Assembly (NCBI RefSeq): GCF_001424025.1
Contig: NZ_LMPZ01000002.1
Span: 666,714 to 730,713 of the forward strand
Reading direction: 5' to 3'
DNA from: Brevundimonas sp. Leaf363
Lineage (GTDB): Bacteria > Pseudomonadota > Alphaproteobacteria > Caulobacterales > Caulobacteraceae
DNA: 64,000 nucleotides
How positions within the stretch are numbered: the first letter of the stretch is position 1; each line of letters opens with the position of its first letter. Below, in pieces: positions 48,195 to 54,882 of the stretch. The position numbers were made by a program, and so were the translations under genes. The notes under the pieces are model-generated. The model did not search any database. It saw only the letters and a program-made list of their open reading frames with translations, and had not been told where the DNA came from.

Positions 48195-48447
48195 TCCCAT
48201 CCCTACGCTGGCGGAGGGACGCTGGCTCTGGCGTCGCCTCTACGTCTTTGCGGGCAGCGCCGCGGCGTGGACCCTGCTGGCGCTCAGCCTGCGCCGCATG
48301 GATGCGGTCCAGGCGGCGGCGACGGCGCGGGGCCTGATGGCCCTGCTGGCGCTGACGCTGGTGCTCTATCTGGTGGCGCCCACGGCCCAGCAACTGATCG
48401 CCCTGCTGGCCAATCTGCGCCTGCGGCTGGCGGGAGGCGGGCGATGA
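48187..48447 (+). CDS. Holin-like small membrane protein, 86 aa
   Basis: The product has two predicted membrane helices (about residues 18-37 and 48-74) with a short charged loop and a basic C-terminus (RLRLAGGGR). This size and topology fit a class II or III holin, which would release the endolysin or trigger the spanins. The assignment rests on topology and on the next gene being an endolysin, with which it overlaps by ATGA. The ATG at 48187 is used; earlier in-frame starts lie in the neighbouring gene. Confidence 0.6.
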   Translation: MTDPIPTLAEGRWLWRRLYVFAGSAAAWTLLALSLRRMDAVQAAATARGLMALLALTLVLYLVAPTAQQLIALLANLRLRLAGGGR

Positions 48448-48827
48448 GTTTCCGCCTGTCCGCCCGCTCTCGCGCCCGGATGACGGGCGTCCATCCCGAC
48501 CTGATCCGCGTCGTCGAGGCCGCGATCGCCGCCTCGCCGGTGGATTTCATGGTGACCGAAGGTCTGCGCTCGACCGCGCGACAGGCCGCTCTGGTCAAGG
48601 CCGGGGCCAGCCGGACGCTGAAGTCGCGCCACCTGACCGGCCACGCCGTCGATGTCGCGGCCCTGGTCGACGGCGCGATCCGCTGGGACTGGCCGCTGTA
48701 TGGACGCATCGCCCAGGCCTTCAAGGCCGAGGCGGCGCGCCTGGGCGTGCCCATCGTCTGGGGCGGCGACTGGACCTCCCTGCGCGACGGCCCGCATTTC
48801 GAACTCGATCGCAGGGCCTATCCATGA
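48444..48827 (+). CDS. M15-family endolysin (L-Ala-D-Glu / D-Ala peptidase type)
   Basis: Peptidoglycan-cutting zinc peptidase of 127 residues, the normal size for M15C phage endolysins. Zinc ligands are visible as H63 and D70 in SRHLTGHAVDVAA and H118 in DGPHFEL, with the conserved GLRSTARQAALVKAGAS before and WGGDW after. No signal peptide, so it needs a holin; a holin-like gene overlaps its start. It is followed by the spanin pair with another ATGA overlap. Confidence 0.87.
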   Translation: MSFRLSARSRARMTGVHPDLIRVVEAAIAASPVDFMVTEGLRSTARQAALVKAGASRTLKSRHLTGHAVDVAALVDGAIRWDWPLYGRIAQAFKAEAARLGVPIVWGGDWTSLRDGPHFELDRRAYP

Positions 48828-49249
48828 GCCCGCGCGAGCTGTTGCGGCTGCTCGCGCCGGCGGGCTGGCTGCTGGTCGTGGCCGTCGCCCTGGCGGCGGG
48901 GGTCGTGATCCTTGGATCCCTCGGCTGGCGCTGGGACCCGTTCGAACGGTCGGCCCGGCGCGCGGACAGGGCCGAAGCCCGCGCCGAGGCCGCCGAGAGC
49001 CAAGCCGTCGCGCGCGCACTGGAGGTCGAGGGCGAGGTCGCCCTGCGCCGGTCGTCCGCCACGCGCGCCGCCGCCGCCTCGGCCGCCCATGCGGCCACCG
49101 CCGTCACCCTGAATGAAGCAAGGATCGCCGATGACGCCTCTACGCCGCTGGACCCTGTGCGGGCTGACCGCCTGCGCCGCCATGATGACGAGCTGTGCCG
49201 CCTCGCCCCCGATCTCGAGGGCTGCGCCGCCGCGCCTGACGCTGGATGA
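48824..49249 (+). CDS. Rz-like inner-membrane spanin
   Basis: 141-residue protein with an N-terminal membrane helix (LLAPAGWLLVVAVALAAGVVILGSL, about residues 9-33) and a long Ala/Glu/Arg-rich coiled coil (RSARRADRAEARAEAAESQAVARALEVEGEVALRR in part). The C-terminal LDPVRADRLRRHDDELCRLAPDLEG resembles the end of phage Rz-type spanins (LxxxxxDRLR pattern). It overlaps the endolysin by ATGA, and the Rz1-like gene begins inside it in another frame. This order is the classic phage endolysin-Rz/Rz1 arrangement. Confidence 0.75.
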   Translation: MSPRELLRLLAPAGWLLVVAVALAAGVVILGSLGWRWDPFERSARRADRAEARAEAAESQAVARALEVEGEVALRRSSATRAAAASAAHAATAVTLNEARIADDASTPLDPVRADRLRRHDDELCRLAPDLEGCAAAPDAG

Positions 49250-49436
49250 GGCCGCGACACGGCCCTGCCGTCTGCCGCGCCTGGCCGAGCCGGCGACCAC
49301 GGGCGCACTGGAAGCCGCCTATGTCGAACGCGGCGCGGCCATCCTGGCCTGCGACCAGTCCCGCGCCGCCGCCGTCGAGGCGCTGAAGGCCGAGCGGGCG
49401 CTGATCGACCGCTGGCTGGCCGGCGCGGCGCCCTGA
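49131..49436 (+). CDS. Rz1-like outer-membrane spanin lipoprotein, nested start in Rz
   Basis: 101-residue product starting at an ATG inside the Rz-like gene in a different frame, with AGGA seven bases upstream; the overlap is 119 bp. It has a basic then hydrophobic leader with a lipobox (GLTAC, Cys15, or TSC at Cys22) followed by a proline-rich stretch SPPISRAAPPR, then a short helical tail. These are the defining traits of Rz1 spanins. The longer ATG at 49113 lacks a ribosome site. It is somewhat longer than classical Rz1. Confidence 0.68.
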   Translation: MTPLRRWTLCGLTACAAMMTSCAASPPISRAAPPRLTLDEAATRPCRLPRLAEPATTGALEAAYVERGAAILACDQSRAAAVEALKAERALIDRWLAGAAP

Positions 49437-49447
49437 TCCAGCGACCG

Positions 49448-49518
49448 CCCGGCGCATTCTGCCGACCGCTCGGCAAGAATGGCCGGGCGCCGCCGCCCAC
49501 CCGGCAACATCTGCCGAG
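49448..49518 (+). promoter_or_regulatory. Three FlbD (ftr)-like sites upstream of the first flagellin
   Basis: Three partly palindromic elements share the pattern CGGCA-N5-6-GCCG: CCCGGCGCATTCTGCCG (49448-49464), CTCGGCAAGAATGGCCGGG (49469-49487) and CCCGGCAACATCTGCCGAG (49500-49518). Their cores lie 21 and 31 bp apart, i.e. two and three helical turns, so all face the same side of the DNA. They resemble the ftr enhancer bound by FlbD in Caulobacter and lie about 75-140 bp upstream of the sigma-54 promoter. Binding is inferred. Confidence 0.6.
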
Positions 49519-49526
49519 CCAGTCGC

Positions 49527-49534
49527 ATGGTTAA
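49527..49534 (-). promoter_or_regulatory. CtrA 8-mer-like site (TTAACCAT)
   Basis: Minus-strand TTAACCAT matches the short CtrA-associated motif described in Caulobacter. It sits between the FlbD-like sites and the sigma-54 promoter of the first flagellin. A second copy occurs before the second flagellin. Confidence 0.4.
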
Positions 49535-49590
49535 GCGGAAGTACCGTAGCAAAAACAACGGTCGGCCATTGCGGCACGCAATCCCATCAA

Positions 49591-49606
49591 AGGCGCGCCT
49601 CTTGCT
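49591..49606 (+). promoter_or_regulatory. Sigma-54 promoter of the first flagellin
   Basis: AGGCGCGCCTCTTGCT matches the -24/-12 consensus TGGCACG-N4-TTGC with the invariant GG-N10-GC spacing. It lies about 72 bp before the flagellin start codon and downstream of FlbD-like enhancer sites, as expected for late flagellar genes. Confidence 0.75.
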
Positions 49607-49677
49607 CCAGACGGTTCGAGCAAAATGCTCCCGGCAGCCAAAATGGCGTCGGACACCTTGAAACAAGGACTATCGTC

Positions 49678-50508
49678 ATGGCGCTGAACAGCGTTAACAC
49701 GAACGTGGGCGCAATGGTCGCCCTGCAGAACCTGCAAGTCACCAACAGTGAACTGCAAACGGTTCAATCCCGCATCAACACCGGCAAGAAGGTCGCTTCG
49801 GCCAAGGACAATGGCGCCGTTTGGGCCATTGCTCAGGGCCAGCGCTCGGAAATCGGCGCGCTGAACGCGGTCACCGACAGCCTGCAACGCGGCCAATCGG
49901 CCACCGACGTGGCTGTCGCCGCCGGTGAATCCGTTTCGGACCTCCTGCTGCAACTGAAGGAAAAGGCCCTGGCGGCCACCGACGAGACCCTGTCGTCGTC
50001 GGCCCGTGACGCCCTGAACGAAGACTTCAAGTCCATCCGCGATCAGATCGGCACCGTGATCGAAAACGCGGAGTTCAACGGCGTCAACCTGCTGGACGGC
50101 TCGATCACCGGCGGCTTCAAGGCCCTGGCCAACGTCTCGGGCGACACCATCGACGTCGGCGCCGAAGACATGAGCCTGTCGGGTTCGGTCGTGTCCCTGG
50201 GCGCGTCTCAGGAAATCGACACCAAGTCGAAGGCGACTTCGGCTCTGTCGGACATCGACGACTCGATCGACCAAGTCTCGGCTTCGCTGGCCCGTCTGGG
50301 CACCGGCTCCAAGTCGCTGGCCACCCACATGACCTTCGTGGGCAAGCTGCAAGACACCCTGGAAGCCGGCGTCGGCAACCTGGTGGATGCCGATCTGGCC
50401 AAGGAAAGCGCGCGGCTCCAGGCTCTGCAGACGAAGCAGCAGCTGGGTGTTCAGGCGCTGTCCATCGCCAACTCGTCGACCTCGATGCTGTTGGGACTGT
50501 TCCGCTAA
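49678..50508 (+). CDS. Flagellin (FljK-like)
   Basis: Structural subunit of the flagellar filament, exported by the flagellar type III system. The 276-residue product has the D0/D1 N-terminal domain (ALNSVNTNVGAMVALQNLQVTNSELQTVQSRINTGKKVASAKDNGAVWAIAQ in part), a short central region (about residues 130-180) and the C-terminal D1/D0 domain (AKESARLQALQTKQQLGVQALSIANSSTSMLLGLFR in part). The short length and missing D2/D3 domains are as in Caulobacter flagellins. Leader of about 60 bases from a sigma-54 promoter; a ribosome site AAGGA precedes the ATG. Confidence 0.95.
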   Translation: MALNSVNTNVGAMVALQNLQVTNSELQTVQSRINTGKKVASAKDNGAVWAIAQGQRSEIGALNAVTDSLQRGQSATDVAVAAGESVSDLLLQLKEKALAATDETLSSSARDALNEDFKSIRDQIGTVIENAEFNGVNLLDGSITGGFKALANVSGDTIDVGAEDMSLSGSVVSLGASQEIDTKSKATSALSDIDDSIDQVSASLARLGTGSKSLATHMTFVGKLQDTLEAGVGNLVDADLAKESARLQALQTKQQLGVQALSIANSSTSMLLGLFR

Positions 50509-50519
50509 TCGACCGAAAG

Positions 50520-50541
50520 GGGCGGGACTTCGGTCCCGCCC
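50520..50541 (+). terminator. Hairpin after the first flagellin
   Basis: A 9-bp GC-rich stem GGGCGGGAC / GTCCCGCCC closed by a stable TTCG tetraloop lies 11 bp after the stop codon. The U-run is poor (CTGATCCGGTTTT), so it may stabilise the abundant flagellin mRNA as well as terminate it. Confidence 0.65.
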
Positions 50542-50589
50542 TGATCCGGTTTTCACCGGGAGGCGCCGGCGTGACGCCGGCGAGGAGAT

Positions 50590-50868
50590 ATGGATGCCGC
50601 AACGAAACTGACCCCCGCAGCCCCGATCGCCGAGATCGCCGGCGCGCCGCCCTCGGGCGGCGATTACCGTGAGGGAAGCGGTGCTTCCGACCAGGCGCCG
50701 GTCTACCGGCTGGTCATCGAGGAAGGGCCGACCAAGGGGTCTTTCATCTACAAGACGCTGGATCGTGTCACGGGCGAAGTCATTCGCCAGCTGCCACGGG
50801 AACGGCTGATCGAGATGATCGACAGCGACGCCTACGCCACTGGATCGGTGATCGACACCAACGCGTAG
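50590..50868 (+). CDS. FlaG family protein
   Basis: Small flagellar protein of 92 residues; FlaG members influence filament length or assembly. After a Pro/Ala-rich N-terminus, the C-terminal half carries the FlaG domain: VYRLVIEEGPTKGSFIYKTLDRVTGEVIRQLPRERLIEMIDS (in part), with the V-I-R-Q-L-P motif. It lies between the two flagellin genes. The AGGAG ribosome site is only about 2-3 bases before the ATG, shorter than usual, so expression may be low. I do not use the symbol flaG because that name is used for another gene in Caulobacter. Confidence 0.85.
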   Translation: MDAATKLTPAAPIAEIAGAPPSGGDYREGSGASDQAPVYRLVIEEGPTKGSFIYKTLDRVTGEVIRQLPRERLIEMIDSDAYATGSVIDTNA

Positions 50869-50928
50869 CGAGAGCTGAAAATCCGGGGGCGTTTCGCCCA
50901 TCCGCACCGTGCAGGGACCGCCCCGCGC

Positions 50929-50961
50929 GGTTAACGCGCGTGGTGAATCCGCGTTAACCAT
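50929..50961 (+). promoter_or_regulatory. Inverted repeat with CtrA-like 8-mer before the second flagellin
   Basis: A perfect 10-bp inverted repeat GGTTAACGCG (50929-50938) / CGCGTTAACC (50950-50959) is separated by 11 bp. Its right arm runs on as TTAACCAT (50954-50961), the short CtrA-associated motif. No sigma-54 promoter is visible between FlaG and this flagellin, so this element may mark a differently controlled promoter. Confidence 0.5.
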
Positions 50962-51016
50962 GTGAATACGACTCAGCCTTAACGTCTTCGGTGAAACTCC
51001 CGGGGGCTTGAAGCCG

Positions 51017-51847
51017 ATGACCAACAGCGTTCACACCAATACGTCCGCCGCCATCGCGCTGCAGAACCTGACGACGACGAACGAGCGGCTGAACGTCACG
51101 CAAGGCCGGATCTCCACCGGCCTGAAGGTTCAGGGTGCCAAGGACAACGCCGCCATCTGGGCCATCGCCCAGGGCCAGCGGGCCGATCTGGGGGCGCTGG
51201 GCGCCGTCAAGCAGAGCCTGGACCGGGCCACCTCGATCGCGGACGTGGCCCTGTCGGCCGGTGAATCGGTTTCGGACCTTCTGAACGAGCTGAAGGAAAA
51301 GGTCGTCGCGGCGAAGGACGAGTCGCTCTCCAGCCAGTCGCGCGCCCTGCTGGATGCGGACTTCAAGGCTCTGGTCCGCGCCATCGGTTCGGCCATCGAG
51401 AACGCCACCTTCGACGGCGGCAACATCCTGAACGGTTCGCTGAGCTCGGGCATCCAGTTCCTGGCCAATGCCGACGCCTCGTCGTCCATCACCCTGGCGG
51501 CCAAGGATCTCAGCTTGGGCGGCTCGGTCATCGCCACCTCGCTGTCGGACTCACTGCTGACCATCTCGGGCGCGGCCGCCGCGCTGGATAATCTGGACGA
51601 CTCGATCACCAAGCTGAACTCGGCGCTCGGCGAAATCGGCGCGCAGGCCAAGCAGATCTCGGCGCACAACACCTTCGTCTCGAAACTATCGGACACGCTG
51701 GAGTCGGGCATCGGCAATCTCGTCGATGCGGATCTGGCCAAGGAAAGTGCGCGTCTGCAGGCCTTGCAGGTCCAGCAGCAGCTCGGCGCTCAGGCGCTGT
51801 CGATCGCGAACCAGTCGCCGCAGATCATCCTGTCGCTGTTCCAATAA
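51017..51847 (+). CDS. Flagellin, second copy
   Basis: 276-residue flagellin related to the one at 49678 but clearly diverged (TNSVHTNTSAAIALQNLTTTNERLNVTQGRISTGLKVQGAKDNAAIWAIAQGQRADLG in part; C-terminus AKESARLQALQVQQQLGAQALSIANQSPQIILSLFQ in part). It has conserved D0/D1 halves and a short, Ser-rich central region. The ATG at 51017 is preferred; a TTG three codons upstream is possible. It may be a minor or positional flagellin, as in Caulobacter, where several flagellins occupy different filament zones. Its promoter region lacks the sigma-54 element of the first copy. Confidence 0.94.
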   Translation: MTNSVHTNTSAAIALQNLTTTNERLNVTQGRISTGLKVQGAKDNAAIWAIAQGQRADLGALGAVKQSLDRATSIADVALSAGESVSDLLNELKEKVVAAKDESLSSQSRALLDADFKALVRAIGSAIENATFDGGNILNGSLSSGIQFLANADASSSITLAAKDLSLGGSVIATSLSDSLLTISGAAAALDNLDDSITKLNSALGEIGAQAKQISAHNTFVSKLSDTLESGIGNLVDADLAKESARLQALQVQQQLGAQALSIANQSPQIILSLFQ

Positions 51848-51871
51848 GCCCCGTCAGGGGCCTGCGCCGCG

Positions 51872-51991
51872 TCAGACGAAGCGGCGGCCGGAATGTCCGA
51901 TCTGGATGGCGCCGCGGCGGCGGTGGGTCACCTTCGGTCCAAAGCCGTACAGGGCCAAGACAGTCCGAAGCATCTGGGCAAAAGCACGCAT
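51872..51991 (-). CDS. Small basic protein between flagellin and flaEY-like gene, 39 aa
   Basis: A 39-codon frame on the minus strand starts at an ATG with a strong GGGAGG ribosome site 7 bases upstream, better than most genes here. Product: MRAFAQMLRTVLALYGFGP followed by KVTHRRRGAIQIGHSGRRFV. It has a short amphipathic or hydrophobic helix and a very basic tail. I know no family. A CCCGTCACGGG palindrome lies just upstream of the ribosome site. Its position opposite to the flagellar genes is notable. Confidence 0.5.
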   Translation of the reverse strand: MRAFAQMLRTVLALYGFGPKVTHRRRGAIQIGHSGRRFV

Positions 51992-52053
51992 GGCGAATCC
52001 TCCCGTCACGGGACGTTAACACATTCGCCATGTTTGCGTTCCCGCGGCAGGCG

Positions 52054-52068
52054 TTAAGCCGCCGTTAC
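52054..52068 (+). promoter_or_regulatory. CtrA-like box upstream of the FlaEY-like gene
   Basis: TTAA-N7-TTAC matches the CtrA consensus TTAA-N7-TTAA at 7 of 8 fixed positions, with the exact 7-bp spacing. It ends 36 bp before the TTG start. CtrA control is inferred from the motif and from the flagellar context. Confidence 0.45.
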
Positions 52069-52104
52069 GGTTCGCGCGATAGGCTTGGGCGGTAGGAAAT
52101 CGCC

Positions 52105-54813
52105 TTGATCGACAACAGCTACCTTCTTGGCCTGTACTCGGGGACGTCGACGTCGACGGGCTCGTCGACCACGCTCGCCTCGCTGACCGCGGCCTCGCGG
52201 AAAAAGCAGCCGACGGCGCCCTGGTCCACCACCAGCAAATCCATGCCACAGGCCAGCGAGCTGGTCCGCGCGGCCTTGGGCGGGCGCAAGATCATCAGCG
52301 AGAGCGACCAGACGATCGACGTCTCGGGCGCATCCGCTGACTACAAGAAGCTGTTCGCCCTCTACCAGGGCCTGGAGACCCTGACGCAGCTGGCCAACCG
52401 CGCCTCGGTCAAGGGCGTGTCGGCCAGCGAGACGGCCCTGCTGGCCAAGCGGTTCACCGCCGGCCTGGCCGAGGTGGGCGACTACATGGCCTCGACGACG
52501 CTGGACGGCGTGCGCCTGGTTCAGGGCATCTCCTCGTCGGTGAGCAAGAGCACCTCCGGCGTCAAGCGCGACCAGCCCAACTACGTCACCGGCCCGATCC
52601 ACGAGGGCGCGCTGACCAGCGAGGTCGCGGCCTTCCAGGGCAGCGTCGCCTTCTCGATCTCCGCCAAGCGCAGCAATGGCGAAACCTTGTCGGTCGATGT
52701 CGACCTGAGCGCCATGGGCGGGACGCCGCGCACGCTCGACAACGTCATCAAGCACATCAACACCCAGCTGGAAGCCGCCGGCATCGAGACCCGCTTCGGC
52801 CGCGAGCAGGTCGAGGCCGAGGAAAAGACCCTTACCGTCAACGGCAAGACCGTCACCCTGCCGGCCGGCGCCGATCATTGGGCGCTGGTGGTCAAGGGAA
52901 CGTCGACCGAGGCCATCACCTTCTCGGCGGCCGACACCTCCGACGCCGTCTATGTGACCCAGAACGTGGGGACCGATGGCGCGGGGCAGCTGCTGAAGTT
53001 CCAGAGCGACGGGGGCGCGGCGCCCACCGCCGCTGCCGGCGTGGGCGAAAGCTTCTGGGTCGATGGGCGCGTCGCCCAGACCAGCCTGCCGAACGGCCTC
53101 TCCGCCATCCGCGCCAGCGCGGCGGCGCCCGACGGCTCCGTCTGGGTCGTGGCCGATCTGGACGAAGGCCTGTCGGGCCAGGACATCAAGGGCGCCAGCG
53201 ACGTCGCCCTGATGAAATACGATGCGGCCGGCAACCTGACCTACAGCCGGACCCTGGGCGCCGCGTCCCAGGCCAGCGGCTTCGCGATCGCGGTCAAGGC
53301 CGACGGCTCGGTCGCCGTGGCCGGATCGGTCACCGGCGCGCTGGACAAGGGCGCGACCGGCACGGTCGCCACCGTCTCGGACAGCTTCGTCAGCGTCTAT
53401 GACGCCCAGGGCATCGAACAGTGGACCCAGCGGCGCGGCGCCCGCGCCGAGGACGAAGCCACCGCCGTCAGCTTCGGCGACGACGGCCGGGTCTATGTCG
53501 CCGGCCGGGCCAAGTCTGCCATGCCGGGCGCCGCCGCCGTGGGCGGCTGGGACGGCTATCTGGAGGCCTATACCGCCAGCGTGCCCTATCCGACCGCCGC
53601 CACGACGGTGAAGGTCAACTCCACCACCCAGTTCGGCACCACTGGCGACGACACCGTTCAGGCCATGACCATCGACGGCTCGAACCTCTACACCGCCGGT
53701 GTCGAGAACGGCCGCTTCGTCGTGCGCCAGTTCGCGCTGGACGCCGCCGGCAAGGCGACCCTGCAATCGACCCGCGACCTCGGCTACGGTTCGGGCGAGA
53801 TCGCGGGCGTGTCGGTCTCAGGGGGCAAGGTCATCGTGTCCGGGACGACGCGCAACACCGCCCTGGACGCCGGGACGATCACCAACGCGCACGCGGGCGG
53901 GACCGACGCCTTCGTGGCCAGCCTGTCGACCGATCTCCAGGCCGCGGCGACGGACCGCCTGACCTACTTCGGCGGGGCAGGGGACGACACCGCCGCCGAT
54001 GTGAAGGTGGCGAACGGCAAGGTCTGGATCACCGGCGTCTCGGATCGCGCCCTGGGCGCCGACGAGGAAGACCCCACGCGGGGCTATCTGGCGCGCATCG
54101 ACCCGACCTCGGGCGCCGTCGAATGGTCGCGCACCTGGGACGGCAAGGGCCAGCAGGCCGCGCCCGCCACCCTGGCCGTGGTGTCGGGCGGCGCCAGCGT
54201 GCTGGATCGTCTGGGCCTGCCGCAGGGCACGATCCAGCAAAAGGATTCCAAGCTGCTGACGTCGGCCACGGCCCTGCGGGTCGGCGACCGCTTCACCGTG
54301 TCCCCGGCCAACGGCGGCCGGGCCTCCACCATTACCATCGACGCCAAGGAAACCCTGGCGACCCTGGCGTCCAAGATCGAGCGCGCCTCGGGCCGCAAGC
54401 TGAAGGTCACCGTCTCGACCGACAGCACCGTCGATCCGCCGATCCAGCGCCTGTCGATGATGGCGCGCGACGGCAAGACCGGCGCCGTGCTGTCCGCCGG
54501 CGAGGCGGGACGCGACGCCCTGGCCGGGCTGGGCCTGACGCCGGGCTACGTCGGCTCGTCCGCGGGGACCGACACCATCAAGACCTTCGGCCTGAACCTG
54601 CCGAAGACGCTCAGCCTGTCCGGCGCCGATTCCATCAAGACGGCCGGCGAGGCGCTGCAGGCGGCCATGAAGTCCATCCGCGACGCCTACCGCGCCCTCA
54701 ACCCCACGACGGCCAGCAGTACGTCCGGCGGCAAGTCCGGCGGAACGGCGCCGGCCTACTATACGGCTCAGCTGGCCAATTATCAGGCCGCCCTCAGTCG
54801 CCTCACAGGTTAA
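52105..54813 (+). CDS. FlaEY-like flagellar regulatory/structural protein
   Basis: 902-residue protein placed directly after the flagellins, as FlaEY is in Caulobacter, where it affects flagellin regulation and filament assembly. TTG start with AGGA 7 bases upstream. The N-terminal 150 residues are Ser/Thr-rich then helical (YKKLFALYQGLETLTQLANRA, LLAKRFTAGLAEVGDYMAST). The middle region (about residues 330-700) contains beta-propeller/SBBP-like repeats, e.g. TYFGGAGDDTAADVKVANGKVWITG and MKYDAAGNLTYSRTLG. The C-terminus (IKTAGEALQAAMKSIRDAYRAL) is again helical. No Sec signal is seen, in line with export by the flagellar apparatus. Identity as FlaEY is from size, context and layout. Confidence 0.72.
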   Translation: MIDNSYLLGLYSGTSTSTGSSTTLASLTAASRKKQPTAPWSTTSKSMPQASELVRAALGGRKIISESDQTIDVSGASADYKKLFALYQGLETLTQLANRASVKGVSASETALLAKRFTAGLAEVGDYMASTTLDGVRLVQGISSSVSKSTSGVKRDQPNYVTGPIHEGALTSEVAAFQGSVAFSISAKRSNGETLSVDVDLSAMGGTPRTLDNVIKHINTQLEAAGIETRFGREQVEAEEKTLTVNGKTVTLPAGADHWALVVKGTSTEAITFSAADTSDAVYVTQNVGTDGAGQLLKFQSDGGAAPTAAAGVGESFWVDGRVAQTSLPNGLSAIRASAAAPDGSVWVVADLDEGLSGQDIKGASDVALMKYDAAGNLTYSRTLGAASQASGFAIAVKADGSVAVAGSVTGALDKGATGTVATVSDSFVSVYDAQGIEQWTQRRGARAEDEATAVSFGDDGRVYVAGRAKSAMPGAAAVGGWDGYLEAYTASVPYPTAATTVKVNSTTQFGTTGDDTVQAMTIDGSNLYTAGVENGRFVVRQFALDAAGKATLQSTRDLGYGSGEIAGVSVSGGKVIVSGTTRNTALDAGTITNAHAGGTDAFVASLSTDLQAAATDRLTYFGGAGDDTAADVKVANGKVWITGVSDRALGADEEDPTRGYLARIDPTSGAVEWSRTWDGKGQQAAPATLAVVSGGASVLDRLGLPQGTIQQKDSKLLTSATALRVGDRFTVSPANGGRASTITIDAKETLATLASKIERASGRKLKVTVSTDSTVDPPIQRLSMMARDGKTGAVLSAGEAGRDALAGLGLTPGYVGSSAGTDTIKTFGLNLPKTLSLSGADSIKTAGEALQAAMKSIRDAYRALNPTTASSTSGGKSGGTAPAYYTAQLANYQAALSRLTG

Positions 54814-54882
54814 GCCGCGCCGCCTGTTGACGTGGCGGCGGTCGCCGGGGTTATTGAACGCCCTTCGACGCGCGAGCCCCCA

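Noticed and set aside
46590-49436. Ordinary integrated prophage
   Set aside because: No integrase, repressor, head, portal, terminase or att repeats are visible, and both flanks are chromosomal genes.
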